Source: Dryococelus australis | Lineage: Eukaryota > Arthropoda > Insecta > Phasmatodea > Phasmatidae | NCBI GenBank assembly: GCA_029891345.1 | Contig: CM057000.1 | Span: 134,064,663 to 134,128,662 of the forward strand | DNA: 64,000 nt | Direction: 5' to 3' | In this document: one piece after another, positions 1 through 11,620 of the stretch | Layout of the letters: every line of letters begins with the position of its first letter | How positions within the stretch are numbered: position 1 is the first letter of the stretch | Notes under the pieces: model-generated | The model's database searches: none | What the model was told of the DNA's origin: nothing | The model's input: only the letters and a program-made list of their open reading frames with translations | Translations under genes and position numbers: made by a program

Positions 1-802
1 TAACTGTAAATTAGATGGCATAGTCAAGACCCCAGACCCCCAGAGCTCCTGTTTGCTTGCGAATTACATTCACCTGTCCGTGCTGATTTCTACATGTCTC
101 GGGCAGGCGGACAGGGGTTAAAATCGAACACTGCCTGTAAGTATTACTTTTATAATTTGTCCTTTACATTATAATTTTGCTGTGATTTGTGGATATGTAT
201 CTGTTTTACATTAATAATAAGACATATTTCTTTCAGCTCCACACATAAACCATTTTTTGTAAGCATAGTATTTTTCTTGGAATACTTTTCTCATTTAAGT
301 TTTCAGTTTTGTTGCTTTCACTGCAATGAAGGAACCACAACAATGATGAGAGTCCATGCACTTTACCTGTAAAATTGGTTTCTCGAGGTCTGTGTGTATT
401 TGACAAAAAATAATGTTGCACCCAATTGAGCCACAAGAGCTATAAATAATATACATTATTTTTAGAATTATTTTGTACAAATAAATGTGGCACCAGTTAC
501 AAGCCTGGTATACACTTCTGTTACCACTTCAATTCACAGTATAAATGTCCAGTTATTTTTTGGATGGTCTCAGAAGGGTACAAACACAGAGTAACGGTGT
601 CAAAAAAATGTATGTATACACAAATGCATTCGTTTATATGTTTATATTTTTAGCGTAAATTATTTTAATTTTATATATACATAATAGCACTATGTTGAGA
701 TATATTTATCTCCATTTATAAATGTGCATATAAAACTAACCTTAAAATGTACATATATATGCACATGTTTTATATATTTCACTTTTTTATATATTACATA
801 TT
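1..802. other. Unassigned A+T-rich DNA
   Basis: No coding region, RNA gene or repeat could be supported here. Only short, low-complexity open frames are present on both strands. Confidence 0.6.
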
Positions 803-1130
803 GTTATGTACTGTCACGTTAGTGTTGTCATGTTAAGTTTATTAACACCATCTACTTCTATGCATTGGTGTACTCTTTGCTCGGCTCAGAGTCCCTTAGC
901 TTACCGCGTTGTTCTGCCTCCCGCCTTCCGCTTCCCCCTTCGTGTGTCATTTTTTTATTTTTCGAAGTTGTTTATTTAAGGCCTTGCACGGCCTCGCTCT
1001 GTTACTTTATACGCTTTAGACGTCTGATACGTTACGCCACTACATTAAGCCTGCAGGATGTATGTTTTTTCCTGACGGCTTAGTTTCATTTCACTTCGAT
1101 GCTGAGGACAAACACAGCTACCATGTTTTC
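803..1130 (+). mobile_element. Possible solo LTR or retroelement promoter fragment
   Basis: The stretch starts TGTTATGTACTG, holds a pyrimidine-rich block and a TATTTAAGG motif near 973 followed by a GC-richer run, which is the usual look of an insect LTR promoter. A similar arrangement (TTATTTAAGGCATTG) occurs near 46,705. No matching second LTR or target duplication was found, so this is a weak call. Confidence 0.2.
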
Positions 1131-1507
1131 GAGCTGATGTTTCACTAGTCATGCTACAGAGCGATGGGGCACTTAGAAAATGGTGAGTCGTGGGAAACGT
1201 TAAGTTTGCGGTGCAATTTTTAAATGTTTGGTAATTTGTGTGACAAGTGGTGTTTTACCTTCGGTGTGCAGTGCTAGTTTATTTCAAAATTTGTATTTGG
1301 CTGACCTTCCAAATTATTTTTCGGCTTAACTAATGCGTGTCCTTTTTTAACGTCATATGTTACATTTTTATATATAATATTATACATGTTACATTTAGCA
1401 GTCCTGAAATGTAAACATTGAGTTTATTAACATGTGGCAATCACATGGAAGTCACATGACAATGTTTATTTACATTGGGCGTAAGGATACATAATGGGCA
1501 AGAAAGT
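1131..1507. other. Unassigned DNA
   Basis: Nothing supported in this stretch. Confidence 0.5.
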
Positions 1508-1560
1508 AGAACTTCAGCAGGGCTTTCAAAAGTGCTCACTTTATCGCGAACAGCCTTTAA
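1508..1560 (-). mobile_element. Family A MITE end fragment
   Basis: Contains the family A terminal block (AAAAGTGCTCACTTTATCGC followed by GAACAGCCTTTA) preceded by the subterminal AGAACTTCAGCAGGGC. No partner inverted end lies upstream, so only one end survives. Confidence 0.7.
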
Positions 1561-2640
1561 GCGTTGTCGATCTGTCTGCGTAAAGCACTCTATTCGGCAG
1601 TTTGTCGCGGGATCGCGATACTGAATAAATGTCTCGGAAAAGGATAATAAACTACTTGGCGTTTTCTCGGACTGCCCTACAATTTCCATACTGGAAAAAG
1701 CCAGGATTGTAAACTTCTACATGTTAAAGAAAAGCTGTACCGAGAAGCGAGAGCAAAGAATCTTATATATAGTTAACACGGCGCAGTGGGATTGGGAGAA
1801 TGCTAACGAGAGACACTCTCTAGCACCAGATCCGTTCAGAAGTTATGATGAGGGACCTAACACGAATTCCTAGCAGGTTTCGTTGACGCGAATGTTGCAG
1901 ACGGGCTGAAGGCATGTTCCATCACAACGTTTTAGTTTTCCCCTGTAATTTATGACCTCGTCCCTTTAACACAATATCTTAGTATGATGTTAAAAGATGT
2001 GGTAAAATTTTACATCTGATCCCCAAGGTTTAAGTGGTAAGCCTACCCTCTTCGTTTGTCCTTTCTCAGTCAGTTTTGAGAAACACGCGCTCTATGTGCA
2101 TACTTCAATCATAATGTTTGAGTCGAATTTTATGCTCGCCTGTGTAGGTCACGTTCTACCGGTAACTTGAAAATTAGCACTATGGAAGGTAAGTTTGAAA
2201 CTAAAAAATATTTCTGTCTATTCAAGTTTTCACTCGAAAAATAACATATAACAGATTATTTCAAAACCAGTTTCCATCAAACACATTACTCCACCTTGTT
2301 ACCGAAATTAATTGAATTTAAGTATTACAGAACACTGTTACTTAGCACTATATATATTTTTCTCTGCAATAAGCAGACGTACAAGTTTACTAAAAATCTG
2401 GAAAAGAAAGTCATTATAACAATGACATTTTTTCCCCTACAAAATCGGTTAAACTCATAATAATTCAAGTCATTTAACAAATACTCTAATTATTATATTA
2501 TGATAGAATAGTAACAGCATATTTTACCGTGTTATAAATATTTTACACGTGTAAATTATTAATTATATTTTTAACTATCACGCTGTACTGTGAAAGTGCC
2601 TCATGTTTATTATGTAATTTTCTTGGTTACCTTTTATTCT
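1561..2640. other. Unassigned A+T-rich DNA
   Basis: No gene or repeat family was recognised. Confidence 0.5.
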
Positions 2641-2920
2641 GGCGGCCACGGTGGGCTAGCGGTTACCCCCCCCCGTTGGCATTAGACTTGCAGTTCCCAA
2701 AACAAGGCCAAAATCCGGATTCTCTCATCCCGGCCCGGTGCACGTCCTTGGATTCCTCGCCAATACAGATGAGATGCCAGTGCCGGAGCATTTGCCTTGT
2801 GTAGTCGCGGCGCTAGGGGTCCGTTTCTTCCTCATTCATTCGGCGCTGCTCAACTCGGCTGAATACCTCGTCGGTTAAGACTCGAAGTTAAAGAGTCCCT
2901 CTAATTATTCACTCTTTAAC
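2641..2920 (+). mobile_element. Diverged tRNA-derived SINE
   Basis: The head (CACGGTGGGCTAGCGGTTAC) resembles the A-box head of the SINEs at 40.1, 47.2 and 56.2 kb, and the tail shares GGCGCTGCTC and a TCGGTTAAGACTCGAAGTTA block matching the SINE tail in which an inverted repeat surrounds GATGTTAAGAGCC. The middle is unlike the other copies, so it is an old copy or a related subfamily. Confidence 0.5.
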
Positions 2921-3845
2921 TTTTTTTCAGTAACCCGATAAATATTCGATTTTAATAGTTAATACAGTCCCATTAGAATGAGTTTAACGTTTAGCTAAAT
3001 AAATTTCGCAATCGCGAATCTTCCGTTTGGCGATCGTCCACTTCACTGTTCGAATTGATCTTCGCCACATACAAAATTGTTTACAGTTTTTAATGATTGA
3101 TTTTACGCATTTGTTCAGTAGCGTAGTGATTCGATTTGTATGCTTCATCACGGTGCGCTAAACTGGATAATAAACACATCAGGTTAATATTCATCACATC
3201 AGCTATCCTTCGTGTTAATGTAAACACTTGCCACTGAGCGATAATATAAATTTCGAGTTTAATAACAGAGAGGTAATAGCAGTAATAAATAAGGTAAACG
3301 ATTGATATGCGTAATTAAATATTTGCTAATGTGCATTTAAAACGTCATATGCGAACGTAACCACGTAATGCTTGATTGATTTTGGTCAATAAAATTTGCT
3401 TTGCAGAATTTTATTGAGTGAACTTCTTCAATTGTAATGACACGTAGCCTAAATAATATGGAAAGTGTATACCTACCCAGTGTCAGGCTGCTAGTATAGA
3501 AATGCTACTATACGCACAGTTAGAAAGTTAACTATGTATTTAACTCTGTCTTGGAAAAAATATATTACGATAACTACCATGGGTATACGTTAGACATTTT
3601 TTTTAATTTTTCGATTTCTCTGTACGCGTATACAGCTCTGTAGTAAACAAAGTCTTTGTTTGCCAACCAGCAGACTCTGTGCTTGACTTGGAGTCTTGCT
3701 TTTGGCACGTCTGTTAAAAGACTTTCCCACGTACACGTTTTGGCAAGTATGAATGCAAACAATCTACGTAACAGAATTACAGGTATAAAGCATCGGGTGA
3801 ATAAAAGTACGCAAGAACCGGGGTATCGGCTGAACTTGTTGGTCT
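2921..3845. other. Unassigned A+T-rich DNA
   Basis: No gene supported. The left end of the family E element that follows may lie here but could not be aligned. Confidence 0.5.
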
Positions 3846-4502
3846 CATTTTGTTGCCCCCCAGACAAAGATTTGGTTGGTGCAATTAATGATTGGTTTGG
3901 TTCCACGTACATTAAACGGTTTGGGCTGATATAAAGAAAAGGCTTACGAGTTTCGAGTTTCGGGCCGAGTTTCGACCGTTGATCACCTGCGTTCGCGCGC
4001 TGCGCCTTATTAACCTCGGCTAACGTGACGACTGATGAGATGGTAACGCCTTTAAATAGATATTCTGCAAATACTGGGCAACGTGTGCAAACAAATACTT
4101 GAAGTTTGACAGCTCTACTTATCAGTTTCCTGTCGAATAGTCTTATCAATGTGTTTATACGATTATTAAGCATCAATAGATGCACTAACCAACACAGTTG
4201 CTATCCTAATAGTCATAAAAAATACTGACAAAACTGTCGAGCTGTATTTTCGAAAGAATGCAGTCAAGTGAGTGGCCAAACAATTACATACCGTTGACTC
4301 AAACAAATATTTGGTTGGTAGTCTAATTTGTTTTGGCCCAACCCAGAGATTTTGTTTATTCAAACATATATTTTGTTAGATGAACAATAGTAATTTTGTT
4401 GCATTTAAAATTTTGTTTACTTAACAATATATTTTGTTAGGGCAACCAAATACATTTTTGGCCCTATACAAACAAATATTTTGTTCGATTTTTCTCTCAG
4501 TG
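3846..4502 (+). mobile_element. Family E DNA element, left-truncated or diverged
   Basis: This matches the element at 18,607-19,374: the GATTTGGTTGGTGCAATTAA block occurs in both (3871 and 18,750 area), and the right ends agree (GGCCCTATACAAACAAATAT, then TTCTCTCAGTG). The element is rich in short TTTTGTT / AACAAA segments in both orientations. Open frames of up to 203 codons on the minus strand cross it but also cross the non-element flank and show no recognisable domain, so they are not called genes. Confidence 0.6.
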
Positions 4503-5117
4503 TACTGTTTAAGGTTAATTTAATAAAACCTTTCGAACTCACACAATGACTTTGGGGATACAATGTAATATTTTTCTGTAATTCGGCAAAAATGAGATCT
4601 TGGCGAAAGATATGTACATCGGGTTCATTGGCACAGCTCGTCTCCAGAGCACGAAGAAATAATATCTAAAGAAAAGTTATCTTTTTTTTTTTTTTTTTAA
4701 TATTTCTATTGATTTCGTATTCATTAAACGTTTTGAGTTCCCTGGAACGGCAAGGCCTTGGCCAGGAGAATGTTTAAGCTTCTGTGCGACGACAAAAATT
4801 TCCCGTACAAGCTTTGAAGGAAACTTGACTTGTTACCTGAGCTTGCATGCACACAGTTATGGAGGGGAGGGTTCTTTGGAACAAACTATCGAACGATACT
4901 TGTTGCCACGCAAGTAAATACTAACTCATAATCAATGATTCTACTTCTGCAACACTGGGTCGGGAACAATTTTTACTCACGACTTCAGCATTATGTATGT
5001 GTTTATGCACAGAGATTTGTTCTTATAACTGGCACTTTTATGTTAAATAAACACGAATGTTTACCTTACATTTTTCACAGTATAATCAGTAGACATTTTA
5101 ATGATTTATTTATTTAC
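4503..5117. other. Unassigned DNA with poly-T tract
   Basis: Holds a T-run at about 4682-4699. No gene supported. Confidence 0.5.
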
Positions 5118-5357
5118 TATAGGTTCTTTACGGTAAATTTAGTACTTCTCGAAGCTCTCTCATTTGGAATAATAGTCAATAAATATATTCCATTATCGCC
5201 TTAGACGTTAATTTTCGATTCCGGTGAAATATACATGCTGTGATTATTACTTACATGGCAATATTTACTCTAAAAAGAAGTGGAACGATATAAAATGGCA
5301 AATAGGTAAAAAATAACTAGGGCGTCAAAAGTGCTCACTTTACCGTGAATAGCCTAT
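5118..5357 (+). mobile_element. Family A MITE, short subfamily
   Basis: Ends are inverted (TATAGGTTCTTTACGGTAAA at left; AGTGCTCACTTTACCGTGAA then TAGCCTATA at right). The interior TTGGAATAATAGTCAATAAA is shared with copies at 29.8 and 57.3 kb. It is about 240 bp, non-coding and flanked by TA. Confidence 0.8.
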
Positions 5358-5682
5358 ATTGATTCGGGTTTAATAATTTTATGCTCTTTTACAAAATAAA
5401 ATAAAGAGAATGACTACCTTCCATCGAACATTGCATACGACCAATTATGAAGACATCCATGAAAACGGCCAGCAGGTGGCCAAATCTTCCATAGAACCAT
5501 CCATACATGCGGCTATGCAAACTTGCATGGAATCGTTCAAGGAATCTTCCATCGTGGCTTACAGGCTTAAGCATTTAGGAACGGAGAATGAATTGGTCAG
5601 CGACGGTGTTAACGAATCACAGCATCCGCCTGGAGTGATTTTGAGAAACCATGGAGAACCGAAATCAGGAATGTTGTGCAGA
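5358..5682. other. Unassigned DNA with an anonymous open frame
   Basis: A 136-codon plus-strand open frame (5410-5820) starts here but runs into the inverted-repeat element that follows. It has short repeated TTCCAT/CATCCAT words and no domain that I recognise. I treat it as chance. Confidence 0.5.
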
Positions 5683-6777
5683 GGCCTATGCTTGAAAAAC
5701 GACTCGGGCGTTCGTATACGAGGAATTTTCGAGTGGTCATTTTCGTATACGAACACACGTGTAGTAGAAAGGTATGCTCCACTGCCTATCGTTCGTAGAC
5801 GAATTTACCATTCGAATTAATTTCAGCTGTCAGTTGTTTCTCACGTTTGACTTAATTTTCGCGGTGACAAACCAATCAGAAAAGTGACTTATGTTGTTAT
5901 GAATTAGGCGGTAACTTTTTTGTTGTATCCAACATGGCAGTGGCAAGATTTTAGGTTTCAGATATAGAAATTTTTGAGTAAATAATACTTCCAACTACAT
6001 TACAGATAATGACTGTGTTTAATGAACGAAATATCAACTTAAATAGTAGGCCATTACAACGTTGAAGCCCAAAACGTAACTAACGATTTATAATAAACGT
6101 ATTTTGTAAACATGTATTTCCTACAGATTTTAGGGCCGTATGCACGGACACGCCTAGAAAAGAAGCACCACTCGCACTAATATCATTATTAACATTATTT
6201 CTTACTTTAGTGCCATTTGAACAAATTGACAAAACTTAAAAAAGTGCGGCAGAAAATTTTGAAAATATCTTTTGCAAAAATTTAATTGTACTTTTGAAAT
6301 ATGCTTAATGTTACTGAAAAACACTTTGTTTTTAAACTGTAGATATTCTGTAAACCTTTCTAAATTTTATAAACTAATGAGTATACATTTAAATAATGTA
6401 TACTGACATACAACAACCAAAAATCTATATCAATGAATAACATTTATTACATTTAGCTCTATCTAGTTACTGAAACGTAACTATTACTGCTGTATACGAA
6501 TTACATGCAATTTTTGCGATACGAAACCGTATGAAAATTAAAATATAATCGTATATGTAGTGTTCCAGTTCCATAAATATATTCTCTTAACAGGAATGAG
6601 TGAATATGCAATCCAATAGCAATTAAAATCTTTAATTACTGGAGTTCACTCGCTCTCGACTACAAGGACAATGTTCGTATACAAAGACAAAGTTGTTGTT
6701 CGAGCATACCAAAACTGCAGTTCACTCAGTGCGGCGCGGCGGGCAGTTCGTATACGGAAGAGAACTCCCGCATAGGC
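5683..6777. mobile_element. Possible inverted-repeat element with TTCGTATACG motifs
   Basis: GGCCTATGC lies at the left and GCATAGGCC at the right edge. On both sides this is followed inward by the palindromic word TTCGTATACG (5709, 5740; 6671, 6746) and by GGTATGCTC in matching order (5771 and, inverted, 6701). This suggests about 100-bp diverged inverted ends around a roughly 0.9-kb A+T-rich interior. No target duplication was resolved. Confidence 0.4.
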
Positions 6778-7113
6778 CCCCTTATCAGTGCTTTGCGCTT
6801 AGAGGCGATGAGAGAGTTGATATGTATATATCGGTCGCCTCTAGCGCTCCAACGCTTCTAGGCCAAGGGTTTCGCCTGCCTCGGCTGTAGGGATTTGGGG
6901 GGAAACTGATTCAGAACTGTTGAATATTTTGTTCTCATTTCAGCCCAAAGAATTATTTTTATGGGAGTGAAAATTACAACATCTGGTGTTTTCTGAATAA
7001 TTTTTACCTACTAAATTTGTATACAAACATTTTATAGGTGTCTTTAGAAACGCATCATACTTTTATCTTTAACTTAGTAGTGTGCCGTAAAAATGTAGAT
7101 TCGCCGTTTGAAG
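6778..7113. other. Unassigned DNA left of the 57-bp array
   Basis: No feature supported. Confidence 0.5.
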
Positions 7114-8366
7114 GCGATGTTTAGACGAGTCGCCGATGGAGAGACTGCAACATCATTCATGCACGTAGAGGCGATGTTTAGACGAGCCGCCGATGGAGAG
7201 ACTGCAACATCATTCTTGTACGTAGAGGCGATGTTTAGACGAGCCGCCGATGGAGAGACTGCAACATCATTCTTGTACGTAGAGGCGATGTTTAGACGAG
7301 CCGCCGATGGAGAGACTGCAACATCATTCTTGTACGTAGAGGCGATGTTTAGACGAGCCGCCGATGGAGAGACTGCAACATCATTCTTGCACGTAGAGGC
7401 GATGTTTAGACGAGCCGCCGATGGAGAGACTGCAACATCATTCTTGCACGTAGAGACGATGTTTAGACGAGTCGCCGATGGAGAGACTGCAACATCATTC
7501 ATGCACGTAGAGGCGATGTTTAGACGAGCCGCCGATGGAGAGACTGCAACATCATTCTTGTACGTAGAGGCGATGTTTAGACGAGCCGCCGATGGAGAGA
7601 CTGCAACATCATTCTTGTACGTAGAGGCGATGTTTAGACGAGCCGCCGATGGAGAGACTGCAACATCATTCTTGTACGTAGAGGCGATGTTTAGACGAGC
7701 CGCCGATGGAGAGACTGCAACATCATTCATGCACGTAGAGGCGATGTTTAGACGAGTCGCCGATGGAGAGACTGCAACATCATTCATGCACGTAGAGGCG
7801 ATGTTTAGACGAGCCGCCGATGGAGAGACTGCAACATCATTCTTGTACGTAGAGGCGATGTTTAGACGAGCCGCCGATGGAGAGACTGCAACATCATTCT
7901 TGCACGTAGAGGCGATGTTTAGACGAGCCGCCGATGGAGAGACTGCAACATCATTCTTGCACGTAGAGGCGATGTTTAGACGAGCCGCCGATGGAGAGAC
8001 TGCAACATCATTCTTGTACGTAGAGGCGATGTTTAGACGAGCCGCCGATGGAGAGACTGCAACATCATTCTTGTACGTAAGGCGATGTTTAGACGAGCCG
8101 CCGATGGAGAGACTGCAACATCATTCTTGCACGTAGAGGCGAAGTTTAGACGAGCCGCCGATGGAGAGACTGCAACATCATTCTTGCACGTAGAGGCGAT
8201 GTTTAGACGAGTCGCCGATGGAGAGACTGCAACATCATTCATGCACGTAGAGGCGATGTTTAGACGAGCCGCCGATGGAGAGACTGCAACATCATTCTTG
8301 TACGTAGAGGCGATGTTTAGACGAGCCGCCGATGGAGAGACTGCAACATCATTCTTGCACGTAGAG
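7114..8366. repeat. 57-bp tandem array, 22 copies
   Basis: The unit begins GCGATGTTTAGACGAGCCGC and ends TTCTTGTACGTAGAG. There are 22 copies with few differences: GTC or GCC in the first third and CATGCAC, CTTGTAC or CTTGCAC near the end. One copy lost a base near 8079 and another reads GCGAAG at 8140. Because 57 is divisible by three and the unit lacks stops in several frames, long repetitive frames (up to 342 codons on plus, 237 on minus) appear on both strands, with a 19-residue period. No start context, codon bias or flanking coding sequence supports translation. Confidence 0.97.
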
Positions 8367-8551
8367 TCGATGTGGCAAGTGGCGAGAGAGCGAGTCGGCC
8401 TTACAGCTCTCGCGTTTTGAGGCCTCCGAACTTGCAAGTTAGCCGCAGCCTCTTTAGCAGAAATTCTTCGTTTTCGCGTCATAATTTCGGATTCATATTA
8501 ATTACTGACAATGCGCGACTGTAGAAAATTTAAATTTCTCGTGTTTTTTTT

Positions 8552-8554
<3 letters not shown>
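8367..8554. other. Flank of the 57-bp array
   Basis: Non-repetitive, moderately GC-rich near 8380-8480, then A+T-rich. No gene supported. Confidence 0.5.

Positions 8555-8605
<51 letters not shown>
8555..8605. repeat. (AT)n microsatellite
   Basis: About 25 uninterrupted AT dinucleotides. Confidence 0.97.
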
Positions 8606-8608
<3 letters not shown>

Positions 8609-8925
8609 CTTAATTTTAATTGTGTATTATCGGCCCTCAAATTTTTTTTGTACTTTTACAAGCAAAATCTTTGGAAATCCAGTTGCCAAGAAAATCCTTT
8701 GTAAATCTACAAAGAGTTTTCTCGTAAAATCTGCAAGACTTTTATTTGTAATATTACAATTTATAACCTTGTATTACAACTGACATCATGGAGAAGTGTA
8801 CGTAAAATTACTTTTTTTCGTCTTCTAGAAAACAAATGTGATAAACCAATAATAGAGAATAACTAAAAAAAAAATTTCAAAATATAATCTACGAAAAAAA
8901 ATGAAATACGCTTCGCCAACACGGG
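8606..8925. other. Unassigned A+T-rich DNA
   Basis: Contains ATCCTTTGTAAATCTACAAA near 8693, which has a similar inverted match near 9455-9475; too weak for an element call. Confidence 0.4.
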
Positions 8926-8972
8926 GACTAGAACCCGCACCCTTAACCAATAGACCAACTTGACTTACGAGC
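8926..8972 (-). repeat. tRNA-like (SINE head) fragment
   Basis: On the minus strand it reads GTTGGTCTATTGGTTAAGGG followed by TGCGGGTTCTAGTCCCCG. The latter is a pol III B-box in a T-arm-like stem; the former resembles an A box. The anticodon arm is missing, so this is not a functional tRNA. Confidence 0.55.
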
Positions 8973-9938
8973 TTCAAACTAATTTTTATAGTTAATATAT
9001 GTGGAAGTACCTACAAAATAATAATGAAGTTATTTGGTTGATAAGATCAGGCACATTATTTTATTTTAATAATTCTGTTGTTGAGTTAAGATATTTGGAC
9101 GGCTCTTAATAACGAGGTATTGAGAGCCTGTTTAAGAGCTATGTGTAGATAAGAAACATAAACAGTTAATGGATAATACGGTCACGTTGGAATTGTCGTT
9201 TTATTATGATTATTTCAGTTGTTTTAAGTGTTTAACGTTATTCAAACTTGCAATACATTTCTTCTTGCACGCATCTACGTTTTACGTCACCCATAGTTTT
9301 TAAACGAACAGCTAAATACCGTTTCAAGTCGTTGATTGAGTGTCCGCCATTTCGCTGAAGCTCGTGGAAACGGGTCAGCATAGTGCAAACATTTCTTGAG
9401 GCCTGTTACAAACATGGTCCTTGTAGTTTTACAAACGACACCTCTGTACTGTTACAGGCATTTGTACAATTACAAAGGATTTCTCAGTTAAATCTATCTT
9501 ACAGCGTGCTTGTTGTAAAATGCCAGGAACGTATTTATATTTTGTCAATAAGTTCCTGCCTTTCCGCAACCAGGAAATAACGCACAATGGGAATTAGTTA
9601 CAAGAATATTAAACAACTAGTAAATTGTGAATTTTCTATAATCAAACATTCCGAATCACACCTCTGAAACTGAATGACATGAAAACGAACAATTCCTGCA
9701 TGATATGCGGAGCCAAGGTTTAAGGTTCCCGCCTAGCTGGCATTTGAAATACACGTTTTCCCACGAAAATAACACATACTTCAGTCGAGGGCAGTTACAT
9801 GCTTAAGATGATGTCACACAGATTAGAAAAACCATTTGAGATGCCACACACATTAGAAACACCTTTCCGGAACACTCTAACAGAGTTACAAATTGTTTTT
9901 TTTTTTTAATCGCTGTATCTCAAAATATACGTGTCAGA
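8973..9938. other. Mostly unassigned DNA
   Basis: Apart from the SINE tail fragment at 9091-9127, no gene or repeat was recognised. A 65-codon frame at 9383-9580 has no recognisable content. Confidence 0.5.
9091..9127 (-). mobile_element. SINE tail fragment
   Basis: GGACGGCTCTTAATAACGAG followed by GTATTGAGAGCC matches the 3' tail of the minus-strand SINE at 29,570-29,602 (GGCGGCTCTTAACATCGAGG). Confidence 0.65.
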
Positions 9939-10762
9939 TATAGTCCATTCGCGGTTATTTCACACTTTTTGGATCAAACATTTGAAAAATCACCCCATGT
10001 ATTACGTGTTCGGATGTTTCCTAAATATGCCATGTATCACAAGTGTTTTATACTTGTGTTTAAGTAAAAGTGACTTATTTATGGTTAAATTGAAATTTGG
10101 TTATATTTTATTCATCAATTATAATATTTAATTCATAAATAATATGAATAAAACATGGATAATATAGATGTGTTGGTAATGCCTAGTAAGAAATAGTTCT
10201 TATGAACAACTCTATTACAATAAGTGCGCATGAATACGGTACGCTGTCCGTTTGGTGTAATTTTCTAAACTCAGTTAAGCTTAGTTTGCGTGGGGTGGAA
10301 GAATATGCTAGAATTAGAACTTAAGGCCAGGTTTCACCATGCATAGGCGTACAGGGAATGCAATGCTAAATTCGGAAAAAAAGATCTCTCAGTCATTTTT
10401 TTTTGTGGTCGTATTTTCAACTAAATATTTTTTATTACAGATTTAAGGCATCTAGAAATGATTTAAACCTTCCATATTTTTATTTTTTTATTTTAAATGC
10501 CCTTTTTTAATATTTATAAAACTGTGACATATAATGAATTGAAAAGTGCAGTTAAAATTTTAAAATCAAAATCTGGAAGGTTTACAAACTTAGATGCGTT
10601 CAACATCCAACAAAAAATCTTTAGTTGAAAAATACTACCACAAAAAACGACTGAGAGACCTTTGACCGAATTTAGCATTTAATTCCCTATACGCCGAGCA
10701 TGGCGAAGTCTGGCCTTAAGCTGGGTTTCGTAAAAGTGTGAAGTAACCGTGAATGGACTATA
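9939..10762 (+). mobile_element. Family B MITE, interrupted by a TTAA-type MITE
   Basis: Left end TATAGTCCATTCGCGGTTAT and right end AAGTAACCGTGAATGGACTA then TA form inverted termini. The interior ATCACCCCATGTATTACGTG is shared with the copy at 38.2 kb. It is split at 10,321-10,719 by another element; without it the sequence continues as in the uninterrupted copy at 38,176-38,604. Confidence 0.85.
10321..10719. mobile_element. TTAA-flanked MITE with long inverted repeats
   Basis: The element is 399 bp including both TTAA copies. The terminal inverted repeats run about 110 bp: GGCCAGGTTTCACCATGCAT at left against the complement of ATGGCGAAGTCTGGCC at right, and TGCTAAATTCGG, CTCTCAGTC and the block around TTCAACTAAA are mirrored. 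The TTAA duplication is typical of piggyBac-type (and Kolobok-type) insertion. It contains no coding sequence. Confidence 0.9.
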
Positions 10763-11430
10763 CATACGAATGTACTCGGCGGCCTTGGATTGGACCTTCC
10801 TACGACTTTCCACCAACAAAACGATGACAGTGAGGTATTTGCTGCACGAGAACACTGAACGCCGGTTCAGAGCCTTGTGCTTAGCGGCTATAGTGTAGTT
10901 GATGCGCAAGGCAGAGTCGCCTATATAGCTTTCGCGATTTTCGGCCTCCTCGGACGCTGAAAATGGCTCCAGGTATAGGCGGAACCGACTACGCAGAGAA
11001 ACGGAGTAGTGTAATGGGTGCGCAATGGGGCGGCCAACTCCTTCTAGCTTCAACTGCTCGTAGATGAAAGCGCTTCCAGAAAGCCCCGCGGGACTGCCCT
11101 GAGAGTTACGGATGGGGCCGCAGGAAGAGGATCAAATTTACCGAAAATGTTTTACATAGTTCCCCCTCCAGCCCCTCCCGAAGTCCATGAAAAACTCGTG
11201 CCCCGACAATGAATGCAGGATCGCTGGACGAGGCCCTTGGGGGTACTCCCACGTTTTACGTAACATTCTCCCCCTCTCTTTAACCAACCCTCACACAGTC
11301 ATACACCCTTTCGCCCCTCCGAGGGCTGAGGAAATGAATAACGTAGAAAGAATTGAGAAGTATCGGACCCTGAGGGCGACTAAGAGAGAATAGAAAAACA
11401 GCCAATCCGGCTCTTTTGTCGCGGAGTTGA

Positions 11431-11446
11431 CACACACACACACACA
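11431..11446. repeat. (CA)n microsatellite
   Basis: About eight CA dinucleotides. Confidence 0.9.
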
Positions 11447-11585
11447 AACACGAGATCTCTCATTTCCTTCAGCCACCCTTTCAAGAAAAAATAAAACACG
11501 TGTTTTCCCACCGCTTTGCCCCTGGGCAACGCTGTGCGCCAAGCAAATGAACAGAACGGGAGGGGATTGCAGGGCGAAAGCCGTG

Positions 11586-11589
11586 TGTG

Positions 11590-11620
<31 letters not shown>
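11586..11620. repeat. (GT)n microsatellite
   Basis: About 16 GT dinucleotides with one interruption (AGGT). Together with the CA run 150 bp away it could form an inverted pair. Confidence 0.95.

Noticed and set aside
3574-4185. 203-codon minus-strand frame as a gene
   Set aside because: It crosses the boundary of a repeated DNA element (family E) and has no recognisable domain or codon signal.
7108-8136. Long plus-strand open frame (342 codons) as a repeat protein gene
   Set aside because: It is fully explained by the 57-bp period; equally long frames exist on the opposite strand and there is no unique coding sequence at either end.
7114-8366. CRISPR array
   Set aside because: The units are contiguous and identical with no unique spacers, and the context is a eukaryotic genome.
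8637-9560. Inverted-repeat element around ATCCTTTGTAAATCTACAAA and its match near 9455
   Set aside because: Only about 25 bp match with mismatches and the outer edges do not align, so chance in A+T-rich DNA is likely.
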